NCBI GenBank assembly: GCA_002404055.1
Contig: DHIZ01000127.1
Span: forward strand, 1-43,933
Length of the DNA: 43,933 bases
Direction of reading: 5' to 3'
From: Chloroflexi bacterium UBA4733
GTDB lineage: Bacteria; Chloroflexota; UBA4733
This document shows, piece after piece, positions 25,397-33,879 of this stretch. The position numbers and the translations under genes are program-made. The notes beneath the pieces were generated by a model. It was not told the DNA's origin. It worked only from the letters and a program-made list of their open reading frames with translations, and searched no databases. How positions within the stretch are numbered: position 1 is the stretch's first letter; each line of letters opens with the position of its first letter.

Positions 25397-26124
25397 TGGT
25401 GGCCTTTCACGATGGTGCGGCGCTCGTCGTCGAGCGGAGGCCGGGCGAGGACCAGGGCAAACACGCCCGCAGCGCCGCTGGCGAAGATCGCACGAGCGCA
25501 CGCATCCAGTGTACAGCCTGTCGTCGCTACGTCGTCCACCAGCAGGACGGTCTTCCCAGCGATGGCGGCGGGTTGAGCCACGGCAAAGGCGCCGGCAACG
25601 TTGGCTCGCCGTCCAGCCGGGTCGAGCCCAATCTGATCGCCGGTGGCTCGCGAGCGTCGTAGGGCCTGGGGCGCCAGAGGAAGGGCAAAGGCCGCTGCCA
25701 ATGGTCTCGCCAACCGCTCCGCCTGGTTATAGCCGCGTTGCCGCTGGCGCGCCGGATGTAACGGCACCGGCACGATCACGTCCACTGACCAGGCTGCCTC
25801 GTCGTACGCCTCAGCCAGCAGTTGGCCGAGCGCTGGAGCTACGGCCGTGAGGTTGCTGTACTTGAGGCGGTGGATCGCCTGGCGGACGGGACCCTCAAAG
25901 AGCGTTGCAGCCCGCACGGCGTCAACGACAGGTGGGGCGACAGTACAGGAGCGACAGTTGCCGTTGGTCAGTGGCTGACCGCACCGTTGGCAGTATGGCT
26001 GCGGCACTGGCACTGTCTGCCTGAGGCAAAGCGCGCAGTACCACTCCCCGCCCCGCCCACAGCCGGCGCAGCGCGGTGGGTAGAGCAGGTCGAGCAGGCG
26101 ATGCGGGAGGTCAACCGGTTTCAT
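25393..26124 (-). CDS. comF: ComF-family phosphoribosyltransferase-like protein
   Basis: The 243-residue protein has an N-terminal zinc-binding part (CAGCGRGGEWYCALC, then CQRCGQPL and CRSC) and a type I phosphoribosyltransferase domain. The latter includes VDVIVPVPLHPARQRQRGYN and the PRPP loop VLLVDDVATTGCTLDACA. This is the standard ComF architecture. ComF is needed for DNA uptake in competent bacteria, but related proteins are found widely and the reaction is undefined. ATG 26124 has only a weak ribosome site. Its stop overlaps the start of the glycosidase gene, an unusual pairing for comF. Length is normal. Confidence 0.9.
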   Translation of the reverse strand: MKPVDLPHRLLDLLYPPRCAGCGRGGEWYCALCLRQTVPVPQPYCQRCGQPLTNGNCRSCTVAPPVVDAVRAATLFEGPVRQAIHRLKYSNLTAVAPALGQLLAEAYDEAAWSVDVIVPVPLHPARQRQRGYNQAERLARPLAAAFALPLAPQALRRSRATGDQIGLDPAGRRANVAGAFAVAQPAAIAGKTVLLVDDVATTGCTLDACARAIFASGAAGVFALVLARPPLDDERRTIVKGHH

Positions 26125-26192
26125 CGCTACATCGTCAGAACGACGCGGTTGGTGTGGTTCGTGGCGGAGACCATCGCACCATGGTGAGGCGG

Positions 26193-26987
26193 TTACTCAC
26201 CCCGCTCCAGTTCCTCTATGCGGCGGCGCAGCCGGGCCAGTTCCTCCGCGTGTACTTGCTCCAATCGCGCCAACTCTTCTCGTCGCAGGCGATCCTTCTC
26301 CGCCAACTCAAGGCGTTGCAGCCGATCCTTCTCTTGCAGGGCACGCTCCATCTCTTGCAGGGCGCGTTGTACCTCACCCTCACCCAGGAGTCGGTGGCCA
26401 TCGCGCAGATACATCGCCGCCCGCGCGCCTTCTAACGCGAACGCCAACGGGATCTCACGGCTCATCCACCGCCCCGCAGCATCCCGCCGCCAGGGCTGGT
26501 ACACTCCCCGCTCCAACCGCCAGCCCAGCCCACCCTCCGGCGCGTACCGGTACTCCGGGTCGAGCGTCAGGTACTCACGCACCCCCGCTGCCCGGTAGCT
26601 ATAGCCTTTGCCGTCCACCACGTCCAGATCGTTCTTGCAGGTTTCCTTGCTCAACACCTCAATGATCAGCACCGGCGAGCCGTCCTCGGGCAGGTTCAGG
26701 GAGGGACGCGCTTCGTCCCAGCCGTGCCGATAGACGAACACGTCCGGGAAAGTCGTGTAGGCGGAGCGGTCGGGATGGCGGAACTTGCGGATCATGGTCT
26801 GCCCACCCGCGTGCCAAACCGCTTCGTCGCCCTCGGGTGTCGCGACAGCCGCCGCTTCGTTGATGCCAGTGATGAGCATGCGGATCGCCGTTTGGTGCAG
26901 ACTCGTGCCCATGACGCTCTCTTCGGTGTCGTCAGGCGGCCAGAGGGCCGGCGAAGGCGCCAGGGCAACAGTGCGTCGGTCGTGCAT
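26193..26987 (-). CDS. Uma2-family (DUF820) putative endonuclease
   Basis: ATG 26987 (MHDRRTVALAPSP) follows GGGAGG five bases away, so I prefer it to the longer frame. The 264-residue protein has FPDVFVYRHG (Asp), PVLIIEVLSKET (Glu) and a Lys in GKGYSYRAAGVREYL, as expected for Uma2. It ends with a strongly charged coiled coil: VQRALQEMERALQEKDRLQR and LARLRRRIEELERGE. It is not closely similar to the tandem copies at the start of the window. It sits alone between comF and a glycosyltransferase, all on the minus strand. Confidence 0.9.
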   Translation of the reverse strand: MHDRRTVALAPSPALWPPDDTEESVMGTSLHQTAIRMLITGINEAAAVATPEGDEAVWHAGGQTMIRKFRHPDRSAYTTFPDVFVYRHGWDEARPSLNLPEDGSPVLIIEVLSKETCKNDLDVVDGKGYSYRAAGVREYLTLDPEYRYAPEGGLGWRLERGVYQPWRRDAAGRWMSREIPLAFALEGARAAMYLRDGHRLLGEGEVQRALQEMERALQEKDRLQRLELAEKDRLRREELARLEQVHAEELARLRRRIEELERGE

Positions 26988-27124
26988 CGCTGCCTCCCGT
27001 CCCATGGTGGTCTCCAGCGCCATCCTACCACACGAGGCGTGTCGGAGCCTGGGCGGCGAACACGAGGTAGCACTCGGCGTATCACTCTGCCGAGGCTCAC
27101 TCCAAGAAGAGGCCGGACGCAATG

Positions 27125-28231
27125 TCACCGCGGCAGCATAAGCACGTCACGATAGGCGTCGTAGGTAGCGGCGGCGACCGCGCGCTGCGTGTAATGCGCG
27201 AGCACTCGCTGCCGTCCAGCGGCGCCCAACCGCCTTCCCAGCTCGGCTGAGTCGGCCAGTTGGCGCAGGCAGGCGAGCAGCGCTGGCGCATCGTCTTCAG
27301 GGAAGGTCAGGCCGGCATCCCCGACCACGTTTGGCAATTCGGCAGAGCGCGCTACGATGACCGGCGTGCCACAGCTCATCGCCTCCACCGCCGAGCGGCC
27401 AAACTGCTCCTTCCAGTTGGGGCGGCTGCGCGATGCCATCACCAGCACGTCCCAGCGTTGTAGTAATGCGGGCATCTCCATCGATGGTCGGCGGCCCAGG
27501 AAGCAGACACGGTCGGCCACACCGAGTTCGGTGGCTTGCTGTCGCAGGGCTGCCGCCTCGGGTCCGTCCCCCGCGATTTCCAGTCGCCATGGTCGCTCTA
27601 GCTTGGCGGCGGCGGCGATAACCAGGTCCATACCCTTTTCCGGCACCAGCCGACCGGCCGAACCGATCAGGAACGGCCGCGTCAGGACGTCATCCTTTGG
27701 TTGATAGACGAAGAGGTCGGTGTCGAAGCCGAATTGGGGTACGACGCGCGTCGGGCCGCGGTAGCCCTTCGCTCGGAGGACTTCCACCGCCTCGGCGTTG
27801 CCGCAGAGGGCGAGGCTGGCGCGCTGGAAGGTGCGGCGCTGAATAAGGCTGAAGGGCGGCGGCGCCCGCCGTAAGAGGTTCTGCCAGGTGAAGAACACCA
27901 GGCGTGCCCGGCCCGCCAGGGCGACGCATTGCAGCGCCACCACGTCGGCTGGTTCCTCGTCCAGGTGGATGATGTCGGGCTGGAAGCGGCGGACCACCAA
28001 CCGCAGGCCGCGATAGAAATGGAGGTGGTAATGGCCGTTCAGCGCCATGGGCAGCAGCACCGTCTGGTAGCCGTGCCGAAAGAGCGGCTCGTAACGCAGG
28101 GTGTGACCCTCCTCGCGCCACTCCGGCGGGATCACCGCCAGCAAATCGACGTCGGGCAGGCGCGCCAGTTCTTCCAGCTTGCGCTGGTAGGTGCCGACCA
28201 CCAGCGCCTTCGATACCATCAGAACCCGCAT
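27125..28231 (-). CDS. glycosyltransferase family 4 protein
   Basis: ATG 28231 (MRVLMVSKALVVGTYQRKL) has GGAGG nine bases upstream; a longer frame lacks coding character. The 368-residue protein shows the GT-B pattern: an N-terminal Rossmann half with IIHLDEEPADVVALQC, and a C-terminal half with GSAGRLVPEKGMDLVIAAA, LEIAGDGPEAAALR and EQFGRSAVEAMSCGTPVI. The E-x7-E pair in the last is typical of retaining GT4 enzymes. Donor and acceptor are unknown; cell-surface glycan or glycolipid synthesis is the usual role. It diverges from the Gfo/Idh/MocA gene at 28320 with about 90 bp between, which should hold both promoters. Confidence 0.88.
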   Translation of the reverse strand: MRVLMVSKALVVGTYQRKLEELARLPDVDLLAVIPPEWREEGHTLRYEPLFRHGYQTVLLPMALNGHYHLHFYRGLRLVVRRFQPDIIHLDEEPADVVALQCVALAGRARLVFFTWQNLLRRAPPPFSLIQRRTFQRASLALCGNAEAVEVLRAKGYRGPTRVVPQFGFDTDLFVYQPKDDVLTRPFLIGSAGRLVPEKGMDLVIAAAAKLERPWRLEIAGDGPEAAALRQQATELGVADRVCFLGRRPSMEMPALLQRWDVLVMASRSRPNWKEQFGRSAVEAMSCGTPVIVARSAELPNVVGDAGLTFPEDDAPALLACLRQLADSAELGRRLGAAGRQRVLAHYTQRAVAAATYDAYRDVLMLPR

Positions 28232-28319
28232 CACCCTTGCCTCCCCGGCGAGATGGTACCTGACAGGAGCACGGTATGATGGGGCGCCGACGAGTGGCAA
28301 CGAAAGGACGAAGAGGAAA

Positions 28320-29309
28320 GTGGCGGCAAAGCAGCGGGTAGCCATCATTGGTACCGGGAACATTGCACGGGCGCATGCGCGCGCCTACCAGGCGAATGCG
28401 GAAGTGGCCGACGTGGTGGCAGTGGCCGACGTTGACCTGGAACGTGCCCAGGCCTTTGCGCAGCAGCATGGCTTCGGCGATGCCTATGCCGATGCCGGCC
28501 AGATGCTGGCGGCGGTCAAACCGGACGCGGTCAGCATCTGCACGCCGAACTACCTGCACGCGCCGCTCTCCATCCTGGCCCTGGAGGCTGGCGTGTCGGT
28601 GCTCTGCGAGAAGCCGATGTCGACCAACCTGGCCGACGCGGAACGCATGAAGGCGATGGCGGAGCGCACCGGGAAGACTCTGTACATCGGCTTCAACCAC
28701 CGATTCATCGGCAAGTTTGCCAAAGGCAAGGAACTGCTGGATGGCGGCGAGTATGGCAAGCTGCTGGTGTGCCGGATTGCCATCGGCCATGGCGCCTATG
28801 AGCAACTGGGCAAAATGTGGTTCGCGCATAAGGAGCTATCGGGCGGCGGCACGCTGATCGACAACGGCGTCCACATGCTGGACATGCTGCGCTGGTACGG
28901 CGGCAGCATTACGACAGCGCAGGCCCAGACGAAGCGACTCAAGATTGACCAGGGGGACGTAGAGGATAACGCGCTTGCGCTCTTCCAGCTCGGCAACGGC
29001 GGGATGGCCTCGCTGCAGTGCAGTTGGACCTGGCCGCCGAGCTACACGCTGCTGTTCCACATGATCTGCGAAAACGGCACGATCGACCTCAGCGGCAACG
29101 ACGTGATTGCCTACCGCACCGGCGACACGGCGCCGCAGACGATTCAGGCTCCGGACGGCAACAACAATGCCGAGCAGGTCAAGCACTTCCTGGCCGCCGC
29201 CCGTGGTGAGGAGCCGCCCTTCGTGACGCCCGACGATGGCATAGCCGCCGTGCGAGCGGCGCTGGCGGCGTATGAGAGTAATGCGACGGGTGTGACGGTG
29301 AGGGTTTAG
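28320..29309 (+). CDS. Gfo/Idh/MocA-family oxidoreductase
   Basis: GTG 28320 (VAAKQRVAIIGTGNIARAHA) preceded by a purine-rich GGACGAAGAGGA. The frame is open above but overlaps the divergent gene. The 329-residue protein has the Rossmann GTGNIA motif, VADVDLERAQ, the EKP motif in LCEKPMSTNLADAERMK, FNHRFIGKF, and GGTLIDNGVHMLDMLRWYGG, all standard for the family. The substrate is likely a sugar, inositol or amino-sugar derivative, with NAD(P) as cofactor. It is one of three family members in the window, not especially similar to each other. Inverted repeat copy B follows its stop by ten bases. Confidence 0.9.
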   Translation: MAAKQRVAIIGTGNIARAHARAYQANAEVADVVAVADVDLERAQAFAQQHGFGDAYADAGQMLAAVKPDAVSICTPNYLHAPLSILALEAGVSVLCEKPMSTNLADAERMKAMAERTGKTLYIGFNHRFIGKFAKGKELLDGGEYGKLLVCRIAIGHGAYEQLGKMWFAHKELSGGGTLIDNGVHMLDMLRWYGGSITTAQAQTKRLKIDQGDVEDNALALFQLGNGGMASLQCSWTWPPSYTLLFHMICENGTIDLSGNDVIAYRTGDTAPQTIQAPDGNNNAEQVKHFLAAARGEEPPFVTPDDGIAAVRAALAAYESNATGVTVRV

Positions 29310-29318
29310 GAATGGCCT

Positions 29319-29417
29319 GGCGACTAAAGTCGCGGCTACGAGAGCGAAGCCCGCCTGCGCGGGCTGAACGAGTCCGCGAAGGCAGACTTTGCAATGGTAG
29401 CCGCGACTTTAGTCGCC
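29319..29417. repeat. 99-bp inverted-repeat element, copy B, at a convergent gene junction
   Basis: The terminal repeats GGCGACTAAAGTCGCGGCTA and the complement TAGCCGCGACTTTAGTCGCC pair perfectly over 20 bp. Inner hairpins are AGCCCGC-ctgc-GCGGGCT and AGTCCGC/GCAGACT. The element differs from copy A in sequence, but compensating changes keep both arms paired (TGAAG in A, TAAAG in B, with the opposite arm altered to match). It lies between the convergent genes ending at 29309 and 29449. Confidence 0.88.
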
Positions 29418-29448
29418 AGGCGCGCTGAGCCACAACGCCGCGTTGAAC

Positions 29449-30012
29449 CTACCCTCGCCCGCTCACCCGCACCGCCAGCAGGCCAATCCCCAATACCAGG
29501 AGCACCACCCCCGCCAGACGTTCGGCGCCTTCGCGGACGGTTTCGCTGACGCGCCCGCCGAGGCGTAGGCCGAGTTGGGTGACGAGGAAGGCCTGGGCGC
29601 CGATGAGGGCGACAACCAGTAGCACGGGGAGGCGCAGTAGCCCGAAGGTGAAGCCGATAGCGAGTTCATCCAGGCTGATGCTGAGGCCCAGGCCGAGGAC
29701 GGCGATGCCGCGGGTGCGGGCCAGCAGTGCCAACTTTCCCCCTTCCTCGTCGGCGTCCCGCGGCCAGACCATGTAGCCGCCCAGGGCGATCAGGGCAGCG
29801 GCGGCGACGTATTCGGCAAGGCCGCTCAGGACGCCGCCGACAGCGCGTCCGAGCAGCAAGCCGATGATCGGCATGCCCATCTCGAAGAGCGTGAAGATGA
29901 TGGCGACGCGCGTGCGTTCGGCCGGCTTGAGGCCGACGATGCCAAGGGCGGCGGCGACGCCGAAGGTGTCGAGGCCCAGCGGCAGGATCAGCGCGACGAG
30001 CTGCAGCAGCAT
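29449..30012 (-). CDS. mntP: MntP-like (DUF204) manganese efflux pump
   Basis: A 187-residue protein with six predicted membrane helices and the family's paired acidic motifs: LPLGLDTFGVAAALGI in helix 1 and LGLSISLDELAIGFTFGLL in the second half. The first half also has FEMGMPIIGLLLGRAVG. The two halves look like an internal duplication, as known for MntP. Family members export Mn(II); substrate here is by homology only. It starts nine bases after the rho stop, so it is probably co-transcribed with rho. No manganese riboswitch is visible in that short gap. Length is normal. Confidence 0.82.
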   Translation of the reverse strand: MLLQLVALILPLGLDTFGVAAALGIVGLKPAERTRVAIIFTLFEMGMPIIGLLLGRAVGGVLSGLAEYVAAAALIALGGYMVWPRDADEEGGKLALLARTRGIAVLGLGLSISLDELAIGFTFGLLRLPVLLVVALIGAQAFLVTQLGLRLGGRVSETVREGAERLAGVVLLVLGIGLLAVRVSGRG

Positions 30013-30021
30013 CCGCGCGCG

Positions 30022-32100
30022 TTAGCGGGCGGAACTTTGCGTCAGCAGCGAGGCCAGGAACTCGGCGTTGGTGCGGGTGCGTTCCATCTGCTGGATGATG
30101 CGCTGGGTGTTGTTGACCTGGTCGTTACCCATGGCGAGCGCCCGGCGCAAGCGCGTGACGGCAGTCAACTCGTTCGGTTGGAGCAGCAGCTCTTCGCGGC
30201 GCGTGCTGGACTTCACGATGTCGATAGCCGGGAAGACGCGCTCTTCGGCCAGCCGGCGATCCAGCACCAGCTCCATGTTGCCGGTGCCCTTAAGTTCCTC
30301 GTAAATGACGTCGTCCAGGCGGCTGTTGGTGTCGACCAGGCAGGTGGCGATGACGGTCAGGCTGCCGCCTTCCTCCAGGGCGCGGGCGGCGCCGAAGAAG
30401 CGTTTGGGCGGGTAGAGGGCGGTGGTCGCCATGCCGCCGGAGAGGCTGCGGCTGTCGCCGGGTGCGGACAGGTTATAGGCGCGGGCCAGGCGGGTCACGG
30501 AGTCCAGCAACACCACGACGTCGAACCCGGATTCCACCAGGCGGCGTGCCCGCTCTATCGTGATCTCCGCCAGCTCGGTATGGTGGCTGATCGCTTCGTC
30601 GAAGGTCGAGCTGATGACCTCGCCTTGCAGGCTCTTGGCCAGGTCGGTGACCTCTTCCGGCCGCTCCCCGACCAGGCAGACGATCAGTTTGACCAGGGGA
30701 TAGTTGACGTTGATGCTGTGCCCGATCTCCTTGAGAATTGTCGTCTTGCCCGCCTTGGGTGGCGACACGATCATGGCGCGCTGGCCGAAGCCGACAGGGC
30801 AGACGATGTCGATCAGGCGCGCCGTGATCGAGTCCGGGCGCTCCAGGCGCATGTGACGTTCGGGATAGATAGGCGTCAGGTCGTCAAAACGCGGCCGCGC
30901 GGTCACGTGGTCGATGGCCAGGCCGTTGATGCTCTGGACATCCAGTAACTCGCCGAAGCGCCGACCCGGCGCTGCACTCCGCACCAGGCCGACGATTTCG
31001 TCGCCCATGCGCAGGTCGTTCGCGCGCACCACCGGCAGCGATATTGTGGCGTCCTGGGGACTGGGCAGGTGGCCGTGGGTGCGCAGTTGCCACTGCGTCT
31101 GGTTCTGGTCGACCGAGATGACGTAACCGCGCATGACGACTTCGGCCAGGCGTGGGGCCGGCCCGGTCTCGGGGACACGTTCGCGCGGCGGCGCCGGGCT
31201 CGGCGCCTCGCGGTAGCCGGCCGGTTCCCGATAGCCGGTGTTGTCACGGGTATCACGGTACGGTTGGCCATCGCGTGGCGCGCCGCCGTTCCTCTGGCTA
31301 TCGCGTCCGCCGACAAAGCCGCGCTCGCGGATAGGTTGCTGGCGGTCGCGGGGCGCCTGGCGCAGGCCGTCGCGTTGTTCACGCGGGTCAGGCTGTTCGC
31401 GCCAATCGCGGCGGTTGCGGCTATCGGGACGATTGTTGCGGTCGTAGGGTCCGGTTGGCCGTGGCTCCCGGCCGTCGCTCGGTGCGACGTAGTCATTGCC
31501 ATCGCGGCGCTGACTGCCGGTGGTGCGATAGCCGGATGGATCCTGGGCAGGGCGGACGTCGTCGCGTTCGCTCAGCGTTCCTGCAGCCTCTGGGGGAACG
31601 CTGAGTGGGTGATCTTCGGGACCTTGCTCCGACTGCGGTGAAGGCGTGGGATCCTCGATCATGACCGGCTGCGCTGAGGACACTTCCTCGGTGTAGTCAT
31701 CTTCGCGGCTCTCAGGCTGGCGACCGCGACGGCTGCGGCGTCGCCGGGTACCGACACGTTCGCCGTCAGCATCAATGGAGCCACTTTCGTCCATCGGCGC
31801 TTCGGTCGAGGCGTCGGTCGGAAGGGTGACCGTCGGGGGCTGGAACGTAGGTGTAGTGGGTTCCTGGTTTGGCCGTGAAGGATCGCTCGCTTCGGCTGGT
31901 AGTGCTGCGGCAATCTGCAAGGGGGGAGTGACCGCTGTGACGTCGCCTGCGGCGGAGGCTGTTTCGGAAGCGAGCTCCGAGCCGGCTGGGGCAACTCGCC
32001 GACGGACTCGACGGCGGAGGGGTGGATCAGGAACGAGGGGGGATGTTTCGCCATCTGCTGGCGCTACCTGACCGGAAACCGTCAATTCGTCGTGTTGCAT
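30022..32100 (-). CDS. rho: transcription termination factor Rho with long disordered N-terminal extension
   Basis: ATG 32100. The C-terminal 370 residues are canonical Rho: Walker A in SPPKAGKTTILKEIG (near 443-455), PEEVTDLAKSLQGEVISSTF, VVLLDSVTRLARAYN and RRLAEERVFPAIDI, forming the RNA-dependent helicase ring. Ahead of this is an OB-fold RNA-binding domain from about 320 (GYVISVDQNQTQWQLRTHG, NDLRMGDEIVGLVR). The usual aromatic GFGFLR element is replaced by QTQWQLR. Residues 1-320 are an Arg/Asp/Pro/Gly-rich low-complexity region. Extensions of this kind occur in Actinobacteria and some other phyla and add RNA binding. Probably followed by mntP in one operon. Confidence 0.95.
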   Translation of the reverse strand: MQHDELTVSGQVAPADGETSPLVPDPPLRRRVRRRVAPAGSELASETASAAGDVTAVTPPLQIAAALPAEASDPSRPNQEPTTPTFQPPTVTLPTDASTEAPMDESGSIDADGERVGTRRRRSRRGRQPESREDDYTEEVSSAQPVMIEDPTPSPQSEQGPEDHPLSVPPEAAGTLSERDDVRPAQDPSGYRTTGSQRRDGNDYVAPSDGREPRPTGPYDRNNRPDSRNRRDWREQPDPREQRDGLRQAPRDRQQPIRERGFVGGRDSQRNGGAPRDGQPYRDTRDNTGYREPAGYREAPSPAPPRERVPETGPAPRLAEVVMRGYVISVDQNQTQWQLRTHGHLPSPQDATISLPVVRANDLRMGDEIVGLVRSAAPGRRFGELLDVQSINGLAIDHVTARPRFDDLTPIYPERHMRLERPDSITARLIDIVCPVGFGQRAMIVSPPKAGKTTILKEIGHSINVNYPLVKLIVCLVGERPEEVTDLAKSLQGEVISSTFDEAISHHTELAEITIERARRLVESGFDVVVLLDSVTRLARAYNLSAPGDSRSLSGGMATTALYPPKRFFGAARALEEGGSLTVIATCLVDTNSRLDDVIYEELKGTGNMELVLDRRLAEERVFPAIDIVKSSTRREELLLQPNELTAVTRLRRALAMGNDQVNNTQRIIQQMERTRTNAEFLASLLTQSSAR

Positions 32101-32505
32101 ACATTAAATACCTTCTCAAACAAAGACAGCCTGAAAGTCACCCCGCGATTGATCTACCGTGTCAGGTACACATCCGAAACGCGTAGGGAAGACCGAGGGC
32201 GGCAAACGTCGCCAGCGGTTAGTTGGTAAGCGCGCGGCCACAATGGCTGCAAACCTCGTTCGGCAATCTCCCTGGCATTGTCCCTCAGGGTCAATGCGCG
32301 TGGAGGCAAAATCCTGCCGGTTGTGCTCGAACACCACGCCATCCGAAACGTCGGGGACCGGGGGGAGCACGAAAGGGGTACGTCAGGCGCTGGCGACCCG
32401 TCTCACTGCTCACTATACCCGATACAGGACGCCCGTGCTATGGGGCACGACTACCGTTCGCAGCAGATGCCGTGCCCGACCGTCACATGAGCAACCGCTG
32501 TTCAT
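32101..32505. other. intergenic stretch upstream of rho
   Basis: About 400 bp between the dehydrogenase stop and the rho start, both minus strand. Several open frames cross it but none has a ribosome site and a protein-like composition. It should carry the rho promoter and leader. Close to the start I see AAGG about eleven bases upstream and an AT-rich TATTTAAT, but no confident -35 element. A long leader would fit rho autoregulation, which I cannot show. Confidence 0.35.
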
Positions 32506-33462
32506 CTAAGACGGGAGTGTTACCGGATGCAGTGGGGGCAACCCTTGCAGCGAGCGTGCTACCTCCGCGATCGCCATCTCGGCCATCCGTCGGGCGGATT
32601 CTATCGTGATGCCGGCGATGTGCGGTGAGAGGAGCACGTTCGGCGCGCTGAGGATCGGGCTGTTGCCGGGCGGCTCGTCTGCAAACACGTCCAGCGCCGC
32701 ACCAGCAAGGCGGCCGGCCGTGAGCGCTTGCGCCAGGGCACGCTCATCAATGACGGGTCCACGGCAGGTGTTGACGACCACGGCGTTCGGCTTCATCATG
32801 GCCAGGCGACGCGCATCCAGGAGATGGGTGGTTGCCGGTGTCAGCAGGACATGGAAGGTGACGACGTCTGCGTCCACCAGCAGGTCATCGAGTGGCAGAT
32901 ACTGCACACCATACTGCGCCGCGAAGGCAGTGTCCTGATACACGTCATGGGCGAGCAGGCGGACGTCAAAGCCGGCAAGGCGGCGCGCGACGAGCTTGCC
33001 GATACGGCCCAGGCCCACGATGCCGACGGTCTTGCCTGTGAGATCCGTACCCGGGCGACGGTCCCAGCGACCGGCGGCGGTGGCGACGTGGTTATGAACG
33101 ACGCCGCGCAGCAACCCCAGCATACTGGCCAGCGCATAGTCGGCGACGGCGTGCTCGTTCGCGCCGGGGGTGACGGTGACGGCAACGCCGCGCTGGTGGG
33201 CGGCGGCCACATCCACCGTATCGTAACCGACGCCGACGCGGGCGATGAGCTTCAGCCTGGGGGCCTCGTCCATCACCTCGGCCGTCATCGGGTCGGTGCT
33301 TGCCAGCATAGCGTCGGCGTTGCTCAGGAGGCTCGCCAGTTCGCCGGGCGCCCGGCGACCCGGGAATGGCGAGAATTCCAGCGTTGCGCCCAGCGAATGG
33401 ATGGGTGCGACGAGGTCATTGTCCGTCGGCGGGATGAGCATCGAGGTACTGAGCACGTGCAT
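32506..33462 (-). CDS. D-isomer specific 2-hydroxyacid dehydrogenase (phosphoglycerate dehydrogenase-like)
   Basis: ATG 33462 (MHVLSTSMLIPPTDNDL) has GAGG upstream; ATG 33492 is an alternative. The 318-residue protein has the NAD-binding motif TVGIVGLGRIGKLVARRL and the three catalytic landmarks in order: Arg in NTCRGPVIDERAL, Glu in DVFADEPPGNSPIL and His in LLSPHIAGITIESA. It reduces a 2-keto acid or oxidises a D-2-hydroxy acid. The lack of a C-terminal ACT domain argues against a regulated SerA and leaves the substrate open (3-phosphoglycerate, glyoxylate, hydroxypyruvate and others). No serine-pathway neighbours. Confidence 0.9.
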   Translation of the reverse strand: MHVLSTSMLIPPTDNDLVAPIHSLGATLEFSPFPGRRAPGELASLLSNADAMLASTDPMTAEVMDEAPRLKLIARVGVGYDTVDVAAAHQRGVAVTVTPGANEHAVADYALASMLGLLRGVVHNHVATAAGRWDRRPGTDLTGKTVGIVGLGRIGKLVARRLAGFDVRLLAHDVYQDTAFAAQYGVQYLPLDDLLVDADVVTFHVLLTPATTHLLDARRLAMMKPNAVVVNTCRGPVIDERALAQALTAGRLAGAALDVFADEPPGNSPILSAPNVLLSPHIAGITIESARRMAEMAIAEVARSLQGLPPLHPVTLPS

Positions 33463-33514
33463 GCTGGGCTGGTCCTCTGCTGTCGGCATCATTGGAAGGG
33501 GTCACCAGGACCGC

Positions 33515-33547
33515 AAAAGGGTCAGGACGCTCGTGGCATCCTGACCC
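33515..33547 (-). terminator. intrinsic terminator of the small membrane protein gene
   Basis: On the minus strand GGGTCAGGA (from 33547) pairs with TCCTGACCC (to 33519) across an 11-base loop, followed by TTTT (33518-33515). It lies 28 bases past the stop of the gene at 33575 and upstream of the dehydrogenase start, so it separates the two transcripts. Confidence 0.8.
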
Positions 33548-33574
33548 GAAGACACTACGGGGATGGCGGCCCGC

Positions 33575-33748
33575 CTAGCTGGCGGGTGCGGTGGACGGCT
33601 GGCTACCGGACTGCTCGCCGGCTTCCAGCTCCTTCTGACGCCGGCGGACCATAAAGTCGTCGACGACGAGATAGCCCACCGCCGCGCCCACGCTTAAGAG
33701 GGTTCCGGCGCCGACCGCCATCAGAATCCATTGAATGAGCTTACCCAT
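33575..33748 (-). CDS. small single-span membrane protein
   Basis: ATG 33748 (MGKLIQWILMAVGAG) follows GGGGAG about ten bases upstream. The 57-residue product has one membrane helix (near 7-30: LMAVGAGTLLSVGAAVGYLV), then VDDFMVRRRQKELEAGE and a Ser/Thr/Pro tail. It is not recognised as a named family. Basic residues after the helix suggest the C terminus is cytoplasmic. It has its own terminator at 33515-33547, which supports expression as a single gene. Confidence 0.6.
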   Translation of the reverse strand: MGKLIQWILMAVGAGTLLSVGAAVGYLVVDDFMVRRRQKELEAGEQSGSQPSTAPAS

Positions 33749-33843
33749 AGTCACGTGCTCCCCTATAAGGGCGCCGCCATCGGCGCCCGTCGCGCTGAGG
33801 GCGAATCCGCCTGGCCAATTCGCCGCCAATACCGTTGAAGCGA

Positions 33844-33873
33844 TTGACGACTATACCATGCGCATGGTATGGT
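33844..33873 (+). promoter_or_regulatory. sigma70-like promoter with an 18-bp palindrome in its spacer
   Basis: TTGACG (33844-33849), an 18-bp spacer, then TATGGT (33868-33873). A perfect palindrome ATACCATGCGCATGGTAT (33853-33870) fills most of the spacer and runs into the -10 element. That is where a repressor or spacer-distorting activator would bind. No protein gene follows on this strand for 2 kb, so the promoter would serve the candidate RNA downstream. Confidence 0.65.
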
Positions 33874-33879
33874 CTCAGT

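Noticed and set aside
28251..28285. TATGAT near 28275 as a promoter for the second oxidoreductase gene.
   Set aside because: No -35 element at acceptable spacing.
32159..32509. 116-codon plus-strand frame in the rho leader region.
   Set aside because: No ribosome site, and its composition is unlike neighbouring genes.
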